Counted from the stretch's first letter, positions 50,257 through 60,014 are shown. The stretch: 64,000 nucleotides of DNA from Nitrospira sp. UBA6493 (GCA_002435325.1 DJMJ01000031.1:1-64000); one strand, 5' to 3'. Translations and numbers: made by a program. Notes: generated by a model not told the origin, from the letters alone.

Positions 50257-52317
50257 TTATCGGTTGATCAAGTCGGTAAATTCCTGCTCCGATAGGACTG
50301 TTACGCCAAGCTTTTTCGCCTGATCGAGTTTCGATCCCGGATCGTGGCCTACGACCACATAGGAGGTGTGTTTACTCACGCTGGATGTGACGGCTCCGCC
50401 TTGCGTTTCAACCAGGCGCTTGGCGTCATCGCGGCTGTAGCCATCGAGTCCTCCCGTAAAGACGAACGTCTTTCCTGCCAACGGAAGAGGCCCTGTGGAA
50501 TAGCTCACCGGCCGTTCTTCGATGACTAGGCCAAGCGACCGGAGCTGGTCGATGACGCGGCGATTCGAGTCTTCTCGAAAGTACGAGACCAGGCTGGCTG
50601 AAATTTCCGGTCCGATTTCTTTGACGGCCTGGAGCCGCGCCTCGTCGGCATACATGATCGCATCGAGGGTGCCGAATTCTTTGGCAAGAATTTTGGCGAT
50701 ATGCTGGCCGACCTGCCTGATGCCCAGCCCCATTAAGAAACGATCGAGCGACACGTTTTTGCTCTGTTGAATGGCATCCAACAACAGCGTGGTCGATTTC
50801 TCCGCAAAGCCTTCGAGCGGCAGAAGTTGATTCCTGGTCAGGCGATAGAGATCGGCCAAATTGTTGACCAGCCCCTGGTCCACGAGCTGGGCCACGGTCT
50901 TTTTCCCGAGCCCCTCGATATTAAGCGCCTGTTTGGATGCGAAATGTTCGATTGCGCCTTTCAATTGCGCGACGCATCCGGCTTGGCCGGTGCAATAGTA
51001 ATAGGCTCCTTCTCGTCCCACGGCCGATCCGCATACCGGGCAATGATCCGGCATTGTAAACGGATCGGAACGGGATTCACCGGGAACGGGGATCCGTTCC
51101 GCGATGGCCGGGATGACATCGCCGGCCCGTTCCACCTTGACCGTATCACCGACACGGATGTCTTTTCGCGCGACCTCATCGGCATTGTGCAGCGTCGCCC
51201 GGCTGATCGTGACGCCACCGACCTCGACCGGTCGCAAGAGCGCCACCGGTGTGAGAGTCCCGGTGCGTCCGACTGAGACGACGATATCCTGCACCACCGT
51301 GATTTCCTTGCGCGGAGCAAATTTGAAGGCGATCGCCCATCGGGGGCTGCGGGATTTGAAGCCCAGCTGTTCTTGCCAGTCCCGGCGGTTCACTTTCACC
51401 ACCAGGCCGTCGATTTCGTAGGGGAGGTCGTCGCGCAGCTGCTCCGTTTCACGATGGAAGGCGATGACCTCCTCGATAGTCTGGCAACGGCGTCGATGGC
51501 TGGGAATGGGAAGTCCCCAATCGGCTAAGGCTTCGAGCTCATCCCAGTGTGAGTCGGGCGGTTCATCGGATATCGCCATGGCCTCATAACAAGTAATCAC
51601 CAACGGGCGAGTCGCGGTGATGTGCGAGTCGAGCTGCCGCAGCGACCCGGCTGCCGCGTTGCGTGGATTGGCAAAGGCCTCATCGCCTCGTTCCGTGATC
51701 GTCCGGTTCAGTGCGTGGAAATCGTCGAGCTTCATGTAGACTTCGCCGCGCACGGCCAAGTGGGCGGGGGGAGATGAAACCAGGCGCAGATGCAGAGGAA
51801 GGGAGCGGATCGTCCTGAGGTTCACCGTTACATCCTCGCCAATGGTTCCGTCGCCCCTCGTCGAGCCGCGGACCAACCGGCCTTGTTCATAGACCAGCTC
51901 GACGGAAAGACCGTCGAACTTCGGTTCGACGGTATACTCTATTTGCTGGATTTCCAGCTCCCGCTTCATCCGTTGGTCGAAGGCCAGGACGTCGGCCAGA
52001 TCGACGATGGAGTCTAGGCTCAGCATCGGCCGCTCATGCCGGACCTTGCCCAGTTCATCGAGCGGTGGCGCCCCGACCCGCTGGGTCGGAGAATCGACGG
52101 TTACCAGGTCCGGATGGGCGGATTCCAATTCGCTGAGTTCACGGAACAAGCGGTCATATTCGCCGTCGGAAATTTCCGGACGATCTTTGACGTAGTACAG
52201 ATAGTCATGGCGGCGGATTTCCTGCCTCAGCCAGTCGATGCGTTTCATGGCAGAAGAACTGGTGCCGCCCGATGGCGGCGGATCTGCAGGCAGATTATCG
52301 AATAAATCGTGCGGCAT
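50257..52317 (-). CDS. ligA: NAD-dependent DNA ligase LigA
   Basis: The 686-residue LigA seals nicks between Okazaki fragments and after repair. It has the N-terminal Ia domain (RRHDYLYYVKDRPEISDGEYD, landmark near residue 35), the adenylation Lys in EPKFDGLS, an OB fold, a four-Cys zinc finger (CPVCGSAVG ... CTGQAGC), HhH repeats and a C-terminal BRCT (GKTFVFTGGLDGYSRDDA). ATG 52317 is chosen by length and the N-terminal domain, although its ribosome binding site is weak. It overlaps the stop of the 641-residue gene upstream by 23 bases and so is probably translationally coupled to it. Confidence 0.95.
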   Translation of the reverse strand: MPHDLFDNLPADPPPSGGTSSSAMKRIDWLRQEIRRHDYLYYVKDRPEISDGEYDRLFRELSELESAHPDLVTVDSPTQRVGAPPLDELGKVRHERPMLSLDSIVDLADVLAFDQRMKRELEIQQIEYTVEPKFDGLSVELVYEQGRLVRGSTRGDGTIGEDVTVNLRTIRSLPLHLRLVSSPPAHLAVRGEVYMKLDDFHALNRTITERGDEAFANPRNAAAGSLRQLDSHITATRPLVITCYEAMAISDEPPDSHWDELEALADWGLPIPSHRRRCQTIEEVIAFHRETEQLRDDLPYEIDGLVVKVNRRDWQEQLGFKSRSPRWAIAFKFAPRKEITVVQDIVVSVGRTGTLTPVALLRPVEVGGVTISRATLHNADEVARKDIRVGDTVKVERAGDVIPAIAERIPVPGESRSDPFTMPDHCPVCGSAVGREGAYYYCTGQAGCVAQLKGAIEHFASKQALNIEGLGKKTVAQLVDQGLVNNLADLYRLTRNQLLPLEGFAEKSTTLLLDAIQQSKNVSLDRFLMGLGIRQVGQHIAKILAKEFGTLDAIMYADEARLQAVKEIGPEISASLVSYFREDSNRRVIDQLRSLGLVIEERPVSYSTGPLPLAGKTFVFTGGLDGYSRDDAKRLVETQGGAVTSSVSKHTSYVVVGHDPGSKLDQAKKLGVTVLSEQEFTDLINR

Positions 52318-54220
52318 AGCTTCGGATCTCGTGACCATTGAGTACATGAAAGCGGCGAAGCCGGTCGAGCGTCTGACTTGAAAATCTGGAAAGCGGCAGG
52401 GTGACGAGCCTGCGCCCATATTGTCGGGCGATCCATCTCCAGCGCGCGCGCGGCGGAATCGGCGAGACGATGGCGATATGAGGCTCGCGCGTATGGGCCG
52501 CGCCGGCCGCGATGAGCCGCTCCTCCAGCGTGGTCGCGAAGGCCAGATGGGGATCGCTCCAGATGTCCGGTATCGGGCGCGGTGGAAAGAGAAACAGTGC
52601 GCCTCCGTATCGCGATTGGCCGATGCCGGGGCCGACCATGTCATCCGCGAAAGGCGTGGCGTAAAAACACAGGGTCGATTCTTCCTGATGCTCGGCAAAC
52701 CAGGTGGCTTGCCAGGAGTAAGTCTGAGGATCAGCGGGGGTGTCGAAGAGGAAGATGACCACTTCCACATTACCACGGGCCGGGGGAATTTCCCGCACAT
52801 AGAGATCCATGCGCGGCAGGGCGGCGGCGTTGGTCCCGATGGCTCCGCCTGCCGGGTGCCGCCCTCCGAGCCACCGGCGCAGGCTTTCCCGAAGATCGAT
52901 TCCGTCTTTCATGGATGTCGAAAATTTTTCTGTCTTGGCCAAATCGGCGCCGATAAGGGCGCGTGCCTGTTCGCGGACATGGGTATTGAAGCTCTCGATT
53001 TTCTGGTCTTCCGGAGGCCAGGAACATTGGCGCTGCGGATTCCAGAGATAGGACCATTCGCGGCTGGTTCGCCGGTCCGGCTTCGGCCGCAAGGAGAGTG
53101 AGCGCCAGGCTAGCGGCGCTCCTTGCAGCCGATTCTTGGCCTGAGCCAATGTCCCGCCAGGCAGCTCCATCTGGTCGATGCCCACCGTGACCGATTCAAG
53201 CCGAGACCAGTCTTGCTCGCCTTGATAGCCATAGTCTTTGGCCGTCTTCAGCAGCATGACGGCAAAATCGTCTCCGGCCGTTTGTTTGGCCGCCATCACC
53301 AGTGAATAGAGCGACGGAGTGAGCCGCCGCTCCAGCAAGGTTATGTTCCGCACATACTGGAGGAGCGCTTGGAGAATTTGCGGGGTGACCCAATCCGGAA
53401 TCGACGCGCCTTCGGCACGATGCCGCTCAATCCAACGCGTCCGCGTTTCGATGAGCAGTTCTTTCACGCCGTCGATCGCCAGATTCCAATCGGATCGGAC
53501 TTCGGCTCTCCGGCGCTCATAGAGCTCCGTCAGAAAGGGCAGTTCGCCGAGCACAAAGTAGAGGGAATCCCGGTTCACCGCGCAGCGGGCAGGCCGTTCG
53601 CGCAGCGATTCAGGTGCCTCGTAGAGAGCACGGGCCTGATAGGAGGCTCGCAGCCAGGGCCAATCGGCAAAGTGGCAGAGGCAGAGAATCGATGCATGGT
53701 CGAGTTCCAGCTCATGCAGGCGAAAGGCCATCCAGGCAATGCGTTGAGCCTGTTGCGATCCTGGGAGAGGAGTGGCCAGAGAAGGGACGGTGGCCGCCGC
53801 CAGCGCGGGGAGCGACACGGATTTGAGGGCATAGGGATCCGGTCCAATAAAGGGAGTCGCTTCAAACTGGACGACCTCTCGATCGATATAGGCGCGAGGA
53901 ATGCCTTCGCCCATCGCCACGCGAATGCCCATGATCACAGCCTGGCAGGGATCGACGGGAACGAAATTGACGGTCGTATGTTCATTTTGGGCGGGCTCAG
54001 GCAGAACGACTAGGCTGATCTGGGGGAGATGGGCCACGGCTTGTTCGACGGAATCCTCGAACGAGGGCGGGAGCGGCACCGCCAAGCAATCGTAGTGCTT
54101 GCCGATCAGCGTTTCGCGCACTTCCCGGGCGATGTCGCCGCTGCCATGCAGCACCGGCAGCAGGTCGATCTTGGGCGAGAGGCCGAGCACGCGCGCGTCA
54201 TCCGGTGTGAAGCGAGCCAT
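52295..54220 (-). CDS. Uncharacterised 641-residue partner of a MoxR-type ATPase
   Basis: This soluble protein has no signal peptide or clear membrane span. The first 130 residues alternate strands and helices (LLPVLHGSGDIAREVRETL, ISLVVLPEPAQ, VPVDPCQAVIMGIRVAMGEG) and weakly recall TraB/ChaN-type domains. The middle is helical. The last 180 residues (VEVVIFLFDTPADPQ, then HIAIVSPIPPRARWRWIAR) have strand-helix order, but no MIDAS motif (DxSxS), so I do not call a von Willebrand A domain. Its start directly abuts the ATPase stop (TGAATG) and its stop overlaps ligA. MoxR ATPases usually act on a partner encoded next door. Confidence 0.6.
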   Translation of the reverse strand: MARFTPDDARVLGLSPKIDLLPVLHGSGDIAREVRETLIGKHYDCLAVPLPPSFEDSVEQAVAHLPQISLVVLPEPAQNEHTTVNFVPVDPCQAVIMGIRVAMGEGIPRAYIDREVVQFEATPFIGPDPYALKSVSLPALAAATVPSLATPLPGSQQAQRIAWMAFRLHELELDHASILCLCHFADWPWLRASYQARALYEAPESLRERPARCAVNRDSLYFVLGELPFLTELYERRRAEVRSDWNLAIDGVKELLIETRTRWIERHRAEGASIPDWVTPQILQALLQYVRNITLLERRLTPSLYSLVMAAKQTAGDDFAVMLLKTAKDYGYQGEQDWSRLESVTVGIDQMELPGGTLAQAKNRLQGAPLAWRSLSLRPKPDRRTSREWSYLWNPQRQCSWPPEDQKIESFNTHVREQARALIGADLAKTEKFSTSMKDGIDLRESLRRWLGGRHPAGGAIGTNAAALPRMDLYVREIPPARGNVEVVIFLFDTPADPQTYSWQATWFAEHQEESTLCFYATPFADDMVGPGIGQSRYGGALFLFPPRPIPDIWSDPHLAFATTLEERLIAAGAAHTREPHIAIVSPIPPRARWRWIARQYGRRLVTLPLSRFSSQTLDRLRRFHVLNGHEIRSYAARFIR

Positions 54221-55165
54221 TCAACGTCCCGGGTGTAGAGGGTCGTCTTCTTCAAAAAAGAAGTCGCCCAGGCCTTTGGGAAGCGAGTGCTCGCCCAGGG
54301 CGCGGGTTCTTCGCCGCGACTGGTCTTCCAGGTTGAGCGATTCCGGCCCCAGCACTTTGACGAGGGCTTCCTGCCAGAGCCGGTCAATGGCGGCCGGGTG
54401 GGCGGGATTCTGCGCCAGCCGCTTGATCGCATATTGAATCAGGTGCAGCCCGTCCCGGATCGAGTACTCGAGATTGAGCTGGTGGGCGTCCTGGAGGAAG
54501 CTGACGGCGAGGGTCAAGACTTCGTTTGCGGCGAATGGCAGGTGGTAGCGCAGGATTGCCAGCTCCTCTTCCCGCGAAGGAAAGCCCAGGCCCAGCGTGG
54601 GTTGGAGCCGGGAGAGAATATAGTCCGGCACTTCATAGGTCGAGGCGTCTTCGTTCATTGTGACGCAGCAGCGAAAGTGTTCATGAGCCTGAATCAGAAT
54701 GCCGGCGATGATCGACTCCACACTGCGCCGGTGATCCAGGAGCGGAGCCAGCGAGGCCCAGCTTTTTTCGTTCATCCGGTTGCCTTCGTCGAGGACGCAG
54801 ATGCTGCCCGTCAGCACGGCTGTCACGAGCGGCGATGCATGGTAGGCAATCGTGCCGGATTCCGCGAGGACCGGTGTAATCAGCAGATCTTCCGGCCTGG
54901 TGTCGGCGGTGCATTGAAAGACATACAGATCCTGTTTGCGCTCCTTGGCGCCGGCCATGGCCAAGGTTGTCTTGCCGATCCCGGGGGGGCCGGTAATGCG
55001 GGGCGAGAGCGGCAGATCACGGGGATCCACCATCAGCCAGCAGGCCAGCAGCTGCTGCAACGGCTCCCGGCTCCCGATCCATTCTTGCAGAGAGGGCATC
55101 GGTTGAGCCAGATGCAGGGTGATTCCCCGGACGACCATTGTTCTGGGGGGCGATGCGGACATCAT
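54221..55165 (-). CDS. MoxR-family AAA+ ATPase
   Basis: This 314-residue AAA+ protein has Walker A (TGPPGIGKTTLA), Walker B (SICVLDEGNRMNEKSW), sensor 1 (CVTMNEDASTYEV) and an arginine finger region (DYILSRLQPTLGLGF), close to MoxR/AAA_5 chaperone-type ATPases. The C-terminal lid extends to about residue 290. ATG 55165 was picked because the conserved domain begins soon after; the frame is open to 55252. It directly precedes the 641-residue unknown gene, and an ATPase remodelling that partner is the simplest reading. Confidence 0.85.
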   Translation of the reverse strand: MMSASPPRTMVVRGITLHLAQPMPSLQEWIGSREPLQQLLACWLMVDPRDLPLSPRITGPPGIGKTTLAMAGAKERKQDLYVFQCTADTRPEDLLITPVLAESGTIAYHASPLVTAVLTGSICVLDEGNRMNEKSWASLAPLLDHRRSVESIIAGILIQAHEHFRCCVTMNEDASTYEVPDYILSRLQPTLGLGFPSREEELAILRYHLPFAANEVLTLAVSFLQDAHQLNLEYSIRDGLHLIQYAIKRLAQNPAHPAAIDRLWQEALVKVLGPESLNLEDQSRRRTRALGEHSLPKGLGDFFFEEDDPLHPGR

Positions 55166-55258
55166 AGGCGCACAATTCTCCGTGAGGCAGTTCGTTATGG
55201 TTGGGACGGTAACATAGCGATAGGGGAGGGTCAAACCCCTGATGGGGGCCAATTCGCT

Positions 55259-55287
55259 TTGACTTTCACGACGTTGGACCGTATTCT
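55259..55287 (+). promoter_or_regulatory. Promoter of the LysM-trp operon
   Basis: TTGACT (55259-55264), exactly 17 bases, then TATTCT (55282-55287) form a good sigma70-type promoter pointing at the LysM gene and, through it, at trpEGDCFBA. No attenuator with Trp-rich leader peptide or obvious operator is visible in the 98 bases that follow. Confidence 0.7.
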
Positions 55288-55385
55288 AATGGACCTTTGT
55301 CGCTGCAATGGGGCTATGTGCATTGTGGGTACCGAGTAAACGCCGTCCATCCGGCCGATGCCGGAGACAGCAAAGGAGGCACACG

Positions 55386-56054
55386 ATGAACAGGGAGGGT
55401 TTGCGAGTGGACGATCAGAGACCCAGAATGGTGGCCATGGGATTGGCAGTGGTCTGTACCACGCTGCTCTTGAACGGGTGTGTCGTGCTGGAGGAAAAGT
55501 ATAACGCCGAGAAAACCAGGAGCTTGAACTTTCAACGGCTGCTGGCGCAGGAAGAAAAACGGACCGCCGAACTTGATAGCGAGGTAAAACGGACCAAGAA
55601 AGAGTTGGCGGAATTTGAAGCACGCAACCGCGAATTGTCCGCGCAAGTCCAGTCTGCACGAGAGCAGATGGGGCGATTGCAGGAAGAAACGGATGCTGTT
55701 CGCGAAGCGGCCATGTTGGAGCGCAAGGCGATGGAAGACATGCGGAAAATGTCTTCGTCGTCGGGCAAGGCGAAGAAGGCGGATGGGATGGCCTCCGTTC
55801 CCCGCGAGGCAGACCATAGCCTGCAGGATTTGACGAAGGATGTTTCCGGCCTGCCCGATCTGGCAGAGACGCCAAAGCCCTCTGCAAAGGCTGCAACGGC
55901 GACCGGCGCGATGGTGCATGTGGTGAAACCGGGTGAAACGCTTTTCCGTATTAGCCGCCGGTATGGCGTCGAGGTCGACAAGCTCAAGAAGTGGAACAAG
56001 CTGCCGGATGACATTATTGAAGTCGGGCAGAAATTGATCGTTGGAAACGAGTAA
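55386..56054 (+). CDS. LysM-domain lipoprotein with coiled coil
   Basis: The 222-residue protein has a signal peptide with lipobox LLLNGC (about residue 32), then a long coiled coil (residues 40-125, EKRTAELDSEVKRTKKELAE), a Ser/Ala-rich linker and a C-terminal LysM (VHVVKPGETLFRISRRYGVE) that binds peptidoglycan. AAAGGAGG is eight bases before ATG 55386, which fixes the start. It lies 14 bases upstream of trpE with no terminator, so it heads the trp operon. Its link to tryptophan synthesis is unclear and may be only shared transcription. Confidence 0.88.
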   Translation: MNREGLRVDDQRPRMVAMGLAVVCTTLLLNGCVVLEEKYNAEKTRSLNFQRLLAQEEKRTAELDSEVKRTKKELAEFEARNRELSAQVQSAREQMGRLQEETDAVREAAMLERKAMEDMRKMSSSSGKAKKADGMASVPREADHSLQDLTKDVSGLPDLAETPKPSAKAATATGAMVHVVKPGETLFRISRRYGVEVDKLKKWNKLPDDIIEVGQKLIVGNE

Positions 56055-56068
56055 CGCACCAATCTCCC

Positions 56069-57565
56069 ATGGCAACGCCGACCTACTCACTCAGTGTGGA
56101 TGAGTTCCGGAGTTACGCGAAAGAGGGCAACCTCATTCCGTTATACCGGGAAATTCTGGCCGATCACGAGACGCCGGTCTCCGCCTTCGCGAAAATCGAC
56201 CACGGTCCTTCCGCCTATTTGCTGGAAAGCGTACAGGGGGGCGAGAAGTGGGCCCGCTATTCGTTTCTCGGCAGCGGTTCACCGATCGTAATGATGGAAG
56301 ATCGCGGCGATCTGGTCATCAAGAATGGCAAGAGAAGCCGTCGTATCGCCTGCCAAGGCGCCCCGCTCGACCGGTTGCGGGAGTTCATGGAGACCTATCG
56401 GCCCGTCACGGTTCCGGGGCTGCCGCGCTTTGTCGGCGGCGCGGTGGGCTATCTGGGCTATGATATGGTCAAGACGTTCGAGGACCTGACCTTTCGTCGG
56501 AAGGATAGTCTGAACCTTCCCGAGTTCGCCTTTGTCCTGACTGATACGCTTCTGATCTTTGACAACGTCGCCCAGAAAATCAAAGTCGTGGCGAACGCCC
56601 ACGTGAAGTCCGTGTCGGAGCGTGGCATTCGTCAGGCCTATCGCGATGCGACAACGCGGATCGAGCGAATGATTGCCCGGTTGCGGAAACCGTTACGGCA
56701 AAAGGCCCCGAAGCGGCGGCGCACGCCGATTACGTTTACGCCGAATATGAGCAAGGCCGACTTTGAAAAGATGGTCAGCCGGACGCAGGAATACATCAAG
56801 GCCGGGGATATTTTTCAGTGTGTCTTGTCGCAACGCTGGGAAACCAGTCTGCATGCGCCGCCGTTTCAGCTCTATCGCGCGCTGCGGGTCGTGAACCCGT
56901 CCCCGTACATGTACTACCTGCGGATTGCAGGCGTGGAACTGGTCGGTTCGTCGCCTGAAATTCTGGTGCGTTGCGAGGACGGCCTTGTCTCGGTTCGTCC
57001 GATTGCCGGCACGAGGCGGCGGGGGGCGACGGCTGAAGAAGATGAGCAGCTGGAGCGCCGGCTGCTGGCGGATACCAAAGAGCGGGCGGAACATATCATG
57101 CTCGTGGACCTGGGCCGGAACGATGTGGGGCGTGTGGCCGAAAGCGGAACGGTAAAGGTCGAGTCGCTCATGAATGTCGAGCGCTATTCGCATGTGATGC
57201 ATATCGTGTCCAACGTCACCGGCCGGCTGTCTCCGTCCAAGTCAGTCTACGATGTCCTGCGGGCCTGTTTCCCGGCCGGCACGGTCTCGGGGGCTCCGAA
57301 AATCAGGGCGATGGAGATCATTGAGGAATTGGAGCCGACCAGGCGCGGCCCCTATGCCGGCGCGGTGGGTTATCTCAGTTTTTCAGGGAATATGGATATG
57401 TGTATCAACATTCGGACCGTCGTCGTGGCCAAGCGTCGCGCGTTCATTCAGGCCGGAGCGGGGATCGTCGCGGATTCGAATCCCGAGCACGAGTATGAAG
57501 AAACCTGCAATAAGGCGCGGGCGATGATGAAGGCCATCGAACTTGCCGAGCGGGGACTGGACTAG
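56069..57565 (+). CDS. trpE: Anthranilate synthase component I
   Basis: The 498-residue TrpE uses chorismate and ammonia from TrpG to make anthranilate. The feedback site motif LLES occurs near the start (SAYLLESVQGGEKW). The catalytic half has IFQCVLSQRWE, SPEILVRCEDG, PIAGTRRRG, and HIMLVDLGRNDVG with FPAGTVSGAPKIRAME. The C-terminus is typical for the family. It begins 14 bases after the LysM gene and ends five bases before trpG, in order trpEGDCFBA. Feedback inhibition by tryptophan is expected from the LLES site. Confidence 0.96.
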   Translation: MATPTYSLSVDEFRSYAKEGNLIPLYREILADHETPVSAFAKIDHGPSAYLLESVQGGEKWARYSFLGSGSPIVMMEDRGDLVIKNGKRSRRIACQGAPLDRLREFMETYRPVTVPGLPRFVGGAVGYLGYDMVKTFEDLTFRRKDSLNLPEFAFVLTDTLLIFDNVAQKIKVVANAHVKSVSERGIRQAYRDATTRIERMIARLRKPLRQKAPKRRRTPITFTPNMSKADFEKMVSRTQEYIKAGDIFQCVLSQRWETSLHAPPFQLYRALRVVNPSPYMYYLRIAGVELVGSSPEILVRCEDGLVSVRPIAGTRRRGATAEEDEQLERRLLADTKERAEHIMLVDLGRNDVGRVAESGTVKVESLMNVERYSHVMHIVSNVTGRLSPSKSVYDVLRACFPAGTVSGAPKIRAMEIIEELEPTRRGPYAGAVGYLSFSGNMDMCINIRTVVVAKRRAFIQAGAGIVADSNPEHEYEETCNKARAMMKAIELAERGLD

Positions 57566-57569
57566 AGTC

Positions 57570-58133
57570 ATGCTGCTGATGATCGACAATTACGACTCCT
57601 TCACCTACAACCTCGTCCAGTATTTTGGCGAATTGGGCGAAGATGTGCGTGTGTTCCGGAACGACAAGATTTCGCTGCAGGAAATCGAGGACCTGCATCC
57701 GAGCCGGATCGTGATTTCCCCCGGCCCCTGCACGCCCAAGGAAGCGGGCATTTCCGTGGAGACTATCCGGCAGTTTGCCGGTCGGGTGCCGATGCTCGGG
57801 GTCTGTCTCGGCCATCAATCGCTGGCCGTGGCGTTTGGCGGCGAAGTGATTCGCGCGCAGCGATTGATGCACGGCAAGACGTCCATGATCTCGCACGACG
57901 GGAAAACGATCTATCAAGGTCTGCCGAATCCGTTTGAGGCGACACGCTACCATTCTCTGTTGGTGAACCCGCTCAATCTCCCCGATTGTCTCGAAGTGTC
58001 TGCCAGGACGGCCGAAGGCGAAATCATGGGCATGCGCCATCGGACGCTCGGGGTCGAGGGAGTTCAATTCCATCCGGAATCGATTTTGACGCATGCCGGC
58101 AAAGAACTCCTGAGAAATTTCTTGAAACTCTAG
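57570..58133 (+). CDS. trpG: Anthranilate synthase component II (glutamine amidotransferase)
   Basis: This 187-residue class I glutamine amidotransferase supplies ammonia to TrpE. The catalytic Cys is in LGVCLGHQSLA and the His/Glu pair in VQFHPESILT. DNYDSFTYNLVQYF at the start is typical of TrpG/PabA. ATG 57570 and ATG 57579 are both possible. Because only one such gene appears here, it may also serve para-aminobenzoate synthesis. It sits between trpE and trpD. Confidence 0.95.
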   Translation: MLLMIDNYDSFTYNLVQYFGELGEDVRVFRNDKISLQEIEDLHPSRIVISPGPCTPKEAGISVETIRQFAGRVPMLGVCLGHQSLAVAFGGEVIRAQRLMHGKTSMISHDGKTIYQGLPNPFEATRYHSLLVNPLNLPDCLEVSARTAEGEIMGMRHRTLGVEGVQFHPESILTHAGKELLRNFLKL

Positions 58134-58156
58134 CCTCCGCGGATTGTACGGCTCAC

Positions 58157-59176
58157 ATGATCAAAGACGCCCTGGCAAAATTGGCGGATCGCACAGACCT
58201 TTCCGAAAAAGAAGCGGAAGAGGTCATGGCGGAGATTATGGACGGCGCAGCGACGTCCGCTCAGATCGCGGCCTATCTGATGGGTCTCCGGCAGAAGGGA
58301 GAAACCGTCGATGAGATCGCCGGCTCGGCCCGCGCGATGCGGGCTCGCGCGACAAAAATCCGCGTTGGCAGTTCTATTGTCGTCGATACGTGCGGTACGG
58401 GTGGAGATGGCGCGCATACGTTCAATATTTCGACAACGGCCGCCTTTGTTGTGGCAGGAGCGGGAATTACCGTGGCCAAGCACGGCAACCGGTCCATCTC
58501 CTCCAAATCGGGAAGTGCGGATGTTCTAAGCGCGCTCGGGGTGAATATTAACCTGTCGCCGGATCGAGTGGCGGATTGCGTGAACGAGGTTGGGATTGGA
58601 TTTCTCTTCGCGCCGCTATTCCATGGCGCCATGAAGCATTGTGCGGGGCCGAGGCAGGAAATGGGGATTCGCACGCTCCTGAACGTACTGGGCCCGCTGA
58701 CCAATCCGGCCGGCGCGACGCATCAAGTCCTGGGTGTATATGACGCAAAGTTGACCGAGGTGCTGGCGAAGGTGCTGTTGCAGTTGGGATCCCAACATTG
58801 CTTTGTGCTGCATGGCATGGACGGGCTCGACGAATTGACGCTCTGCGACCGGACGAAGGTTTCGGAAGGCAAAGGCGGTGTGGTGTCAAATTACTTTGTG
58901 GCGCCTGAAGAGTTTGCGTTGCCGCGGGTTCCCAAGCGAGAGCTCGTTGGCGGCGGGCCGGAAGACAATGCCCGCATTGCGCGGGAGATTTTGCAGGGCC
59001 AAAAGGGGCCTAAACGCGATATCGTCGTGCTCAATGCGGCTGCCGCCATCGTGGCAGGACAGAAGGCCAAGACGTTGAAGGATGGCGTGGAGGTCGCGCA
59101 GCAGTCGCTCGATTCGGGAGCGGCCTCGGAGAAGCTTGAGCGGCTGGTGGCATTCACACAGAAGGCGGCAGGATGA
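58157..59176 (+). CDS. trpD: Anthranilate phosphoribosyltransferase
   Basis: The 339-residue TrpD joins anthranilate to phosphoribosyl pyrophosphate. Family motifs are VVDTCGTGGDGAHTFNIST, AKHGNRSISSKSGSADVL and NVLGPLTNPAG. ATG 58157 starts the conserved N-terminal helix; an open frame upstream to 57986 lies inside trpG and is not used. The stop overlaps the trpC start (ATGA), a sign of coupled translation. Confidence 0.96.
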   Translation: MIKDALAKLADRTDLSEKEAEEVMAEIMDGAATSAQIAAYLMGLRQKGETVDEIAGSARAMRARATKIRVGSSIVVDTCGTGGDGAHTFNISTTAAFVVAGAGITVAKHGNRSISSKSGSADVLSALGVNINLSPDRVADCVNEVGIGFLFAPLFHGAMKHCAGPRQEMGIRTLLNVLGPLTNPAGATHQVLGVYDAKLTEVLAKVLLQLGSQHCFVLHGMDGLDELTLCDRTKVSEGKGGVVSNYFVAPEEFALPRVPKRELVGGGPEDNARIAREILQGQKGPKRDIVVLNAAAAIVAGQKAKTLKDGVEVAQQSLDSGAASEKLERLVAFTQKAAG

Positions 59177-60000
59177 TTCTCGACCGGATTCTTGAACATA
59201 AAAAGGCTGAGTTACGGCACAAACAGAGCCGCAGCTATCTGGCAGACCTGAAAGCCGTCATTCGTGACTTGTCGTCGCCGCTGGGCTTCGCGGTCACTCT
59301 CGATGCGACCAGGACGGCTCAAAGTCCCGCCTTGATCGCGGAAGTAAAAAAGGCCTCGCCGAGCCTGGGTCTGCTCAGGCCTGAGTTCGCCGATAAATTC
59401 AATTATCTCGGCATTGCCCGAACCTATCATGAGCATGGCGCGTCGGCCTTATCAGTCTTGACCGATAAGGAATTCTTTCAAGGGGACCTGAAGTATCTCG
59501 CCGAGATCAAGAAGGCCATTCCGATGCCCGCGCTTAACAAGGAATTCATGGTGGGCGACATCCAGTTTTATGAAGCCCGCGCCCATGGCGCCGATGCAGT
59601 ACTATTGATCGTCGCGGCATTGGAGAAACGCCAGCTGATTGATTTCCATGCGCTTGCTACCGAATTAAAGATGGACGTGCTGTTTGAAACCCATCATGAG
59701 CGGGAACTCGATAAAGTGCTGGAATGGGTTCCAGCTGCCAGGATGATCGGTATCAACAATCGCGACTTAAAGACGTTTTCCACCGATCTTGGCGTGACCT
59801 TCCGGCTGGCCAAACGGATTCCATCGGATAAGATCATCGTGAGCGAAAGCGGGATTCATAAGCGAGAGGATGTCGTCCGGCTCGTGGAGGCCGGCGTCCA
59901 TGCCATGCTGGTCGGAGAATCCCTGATTAAGGCGGAGAAGACCGCCGATAAGATGCGCGATCTTCTCGGGACTTTGAATGCCGCCAAGCAACCGGCCTAG
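59173..60000 (+). CDS. trpC: Indole-3-glycerol phosphate synthase
   Basis: This 275-residue (beta-alpha)8-barrel enzyme closes the pyrrole ring. Seen are IAEVKKASPSLGLLRPEF with the catalytic Lys, SVLTDKEFFQGDLKYL, LNKEFMVGD, GINNRDLKTF and VSESGIHKRED. It is a separate gene and not fused to TrpF. The ATG overlaps the trpD stop, and it is followed 14 bases later by trpF. Confidence 0.96.
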   Translation: MILDRILEHKKAELRHKQSRSYLADLKAVIRDLSSPLGFAVTLDATRTAQSPALIAEVKKASPSLGLLRPEFADKFNYLGIARTYHEHGASALSVLTDKEFFQGDLKYLAEIKKAIPMPALNKEFMVGDIQFYEARAHGADAVLLIVAALEKRQLIDFHALATELKMDVLFETHHERELDKVLEWVPAARMIGINNRDLKTFSTDLGVTFRLAKRIPSDKIIVSESGIHKREDVVRLVEAGVHAMLVGESLIKAEKTADKMRDLLGTLNAAKQPA

Positions 60001-60014
60001 CCAATTGTGAACGA

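Noticed and set aside
52295..54220. Von Willebrand factor A domain in the MoxR partner
   Set aside because: Expected from gene context, but no DxSxS...T...D metal-site motif can be seen in the C-terminal region.
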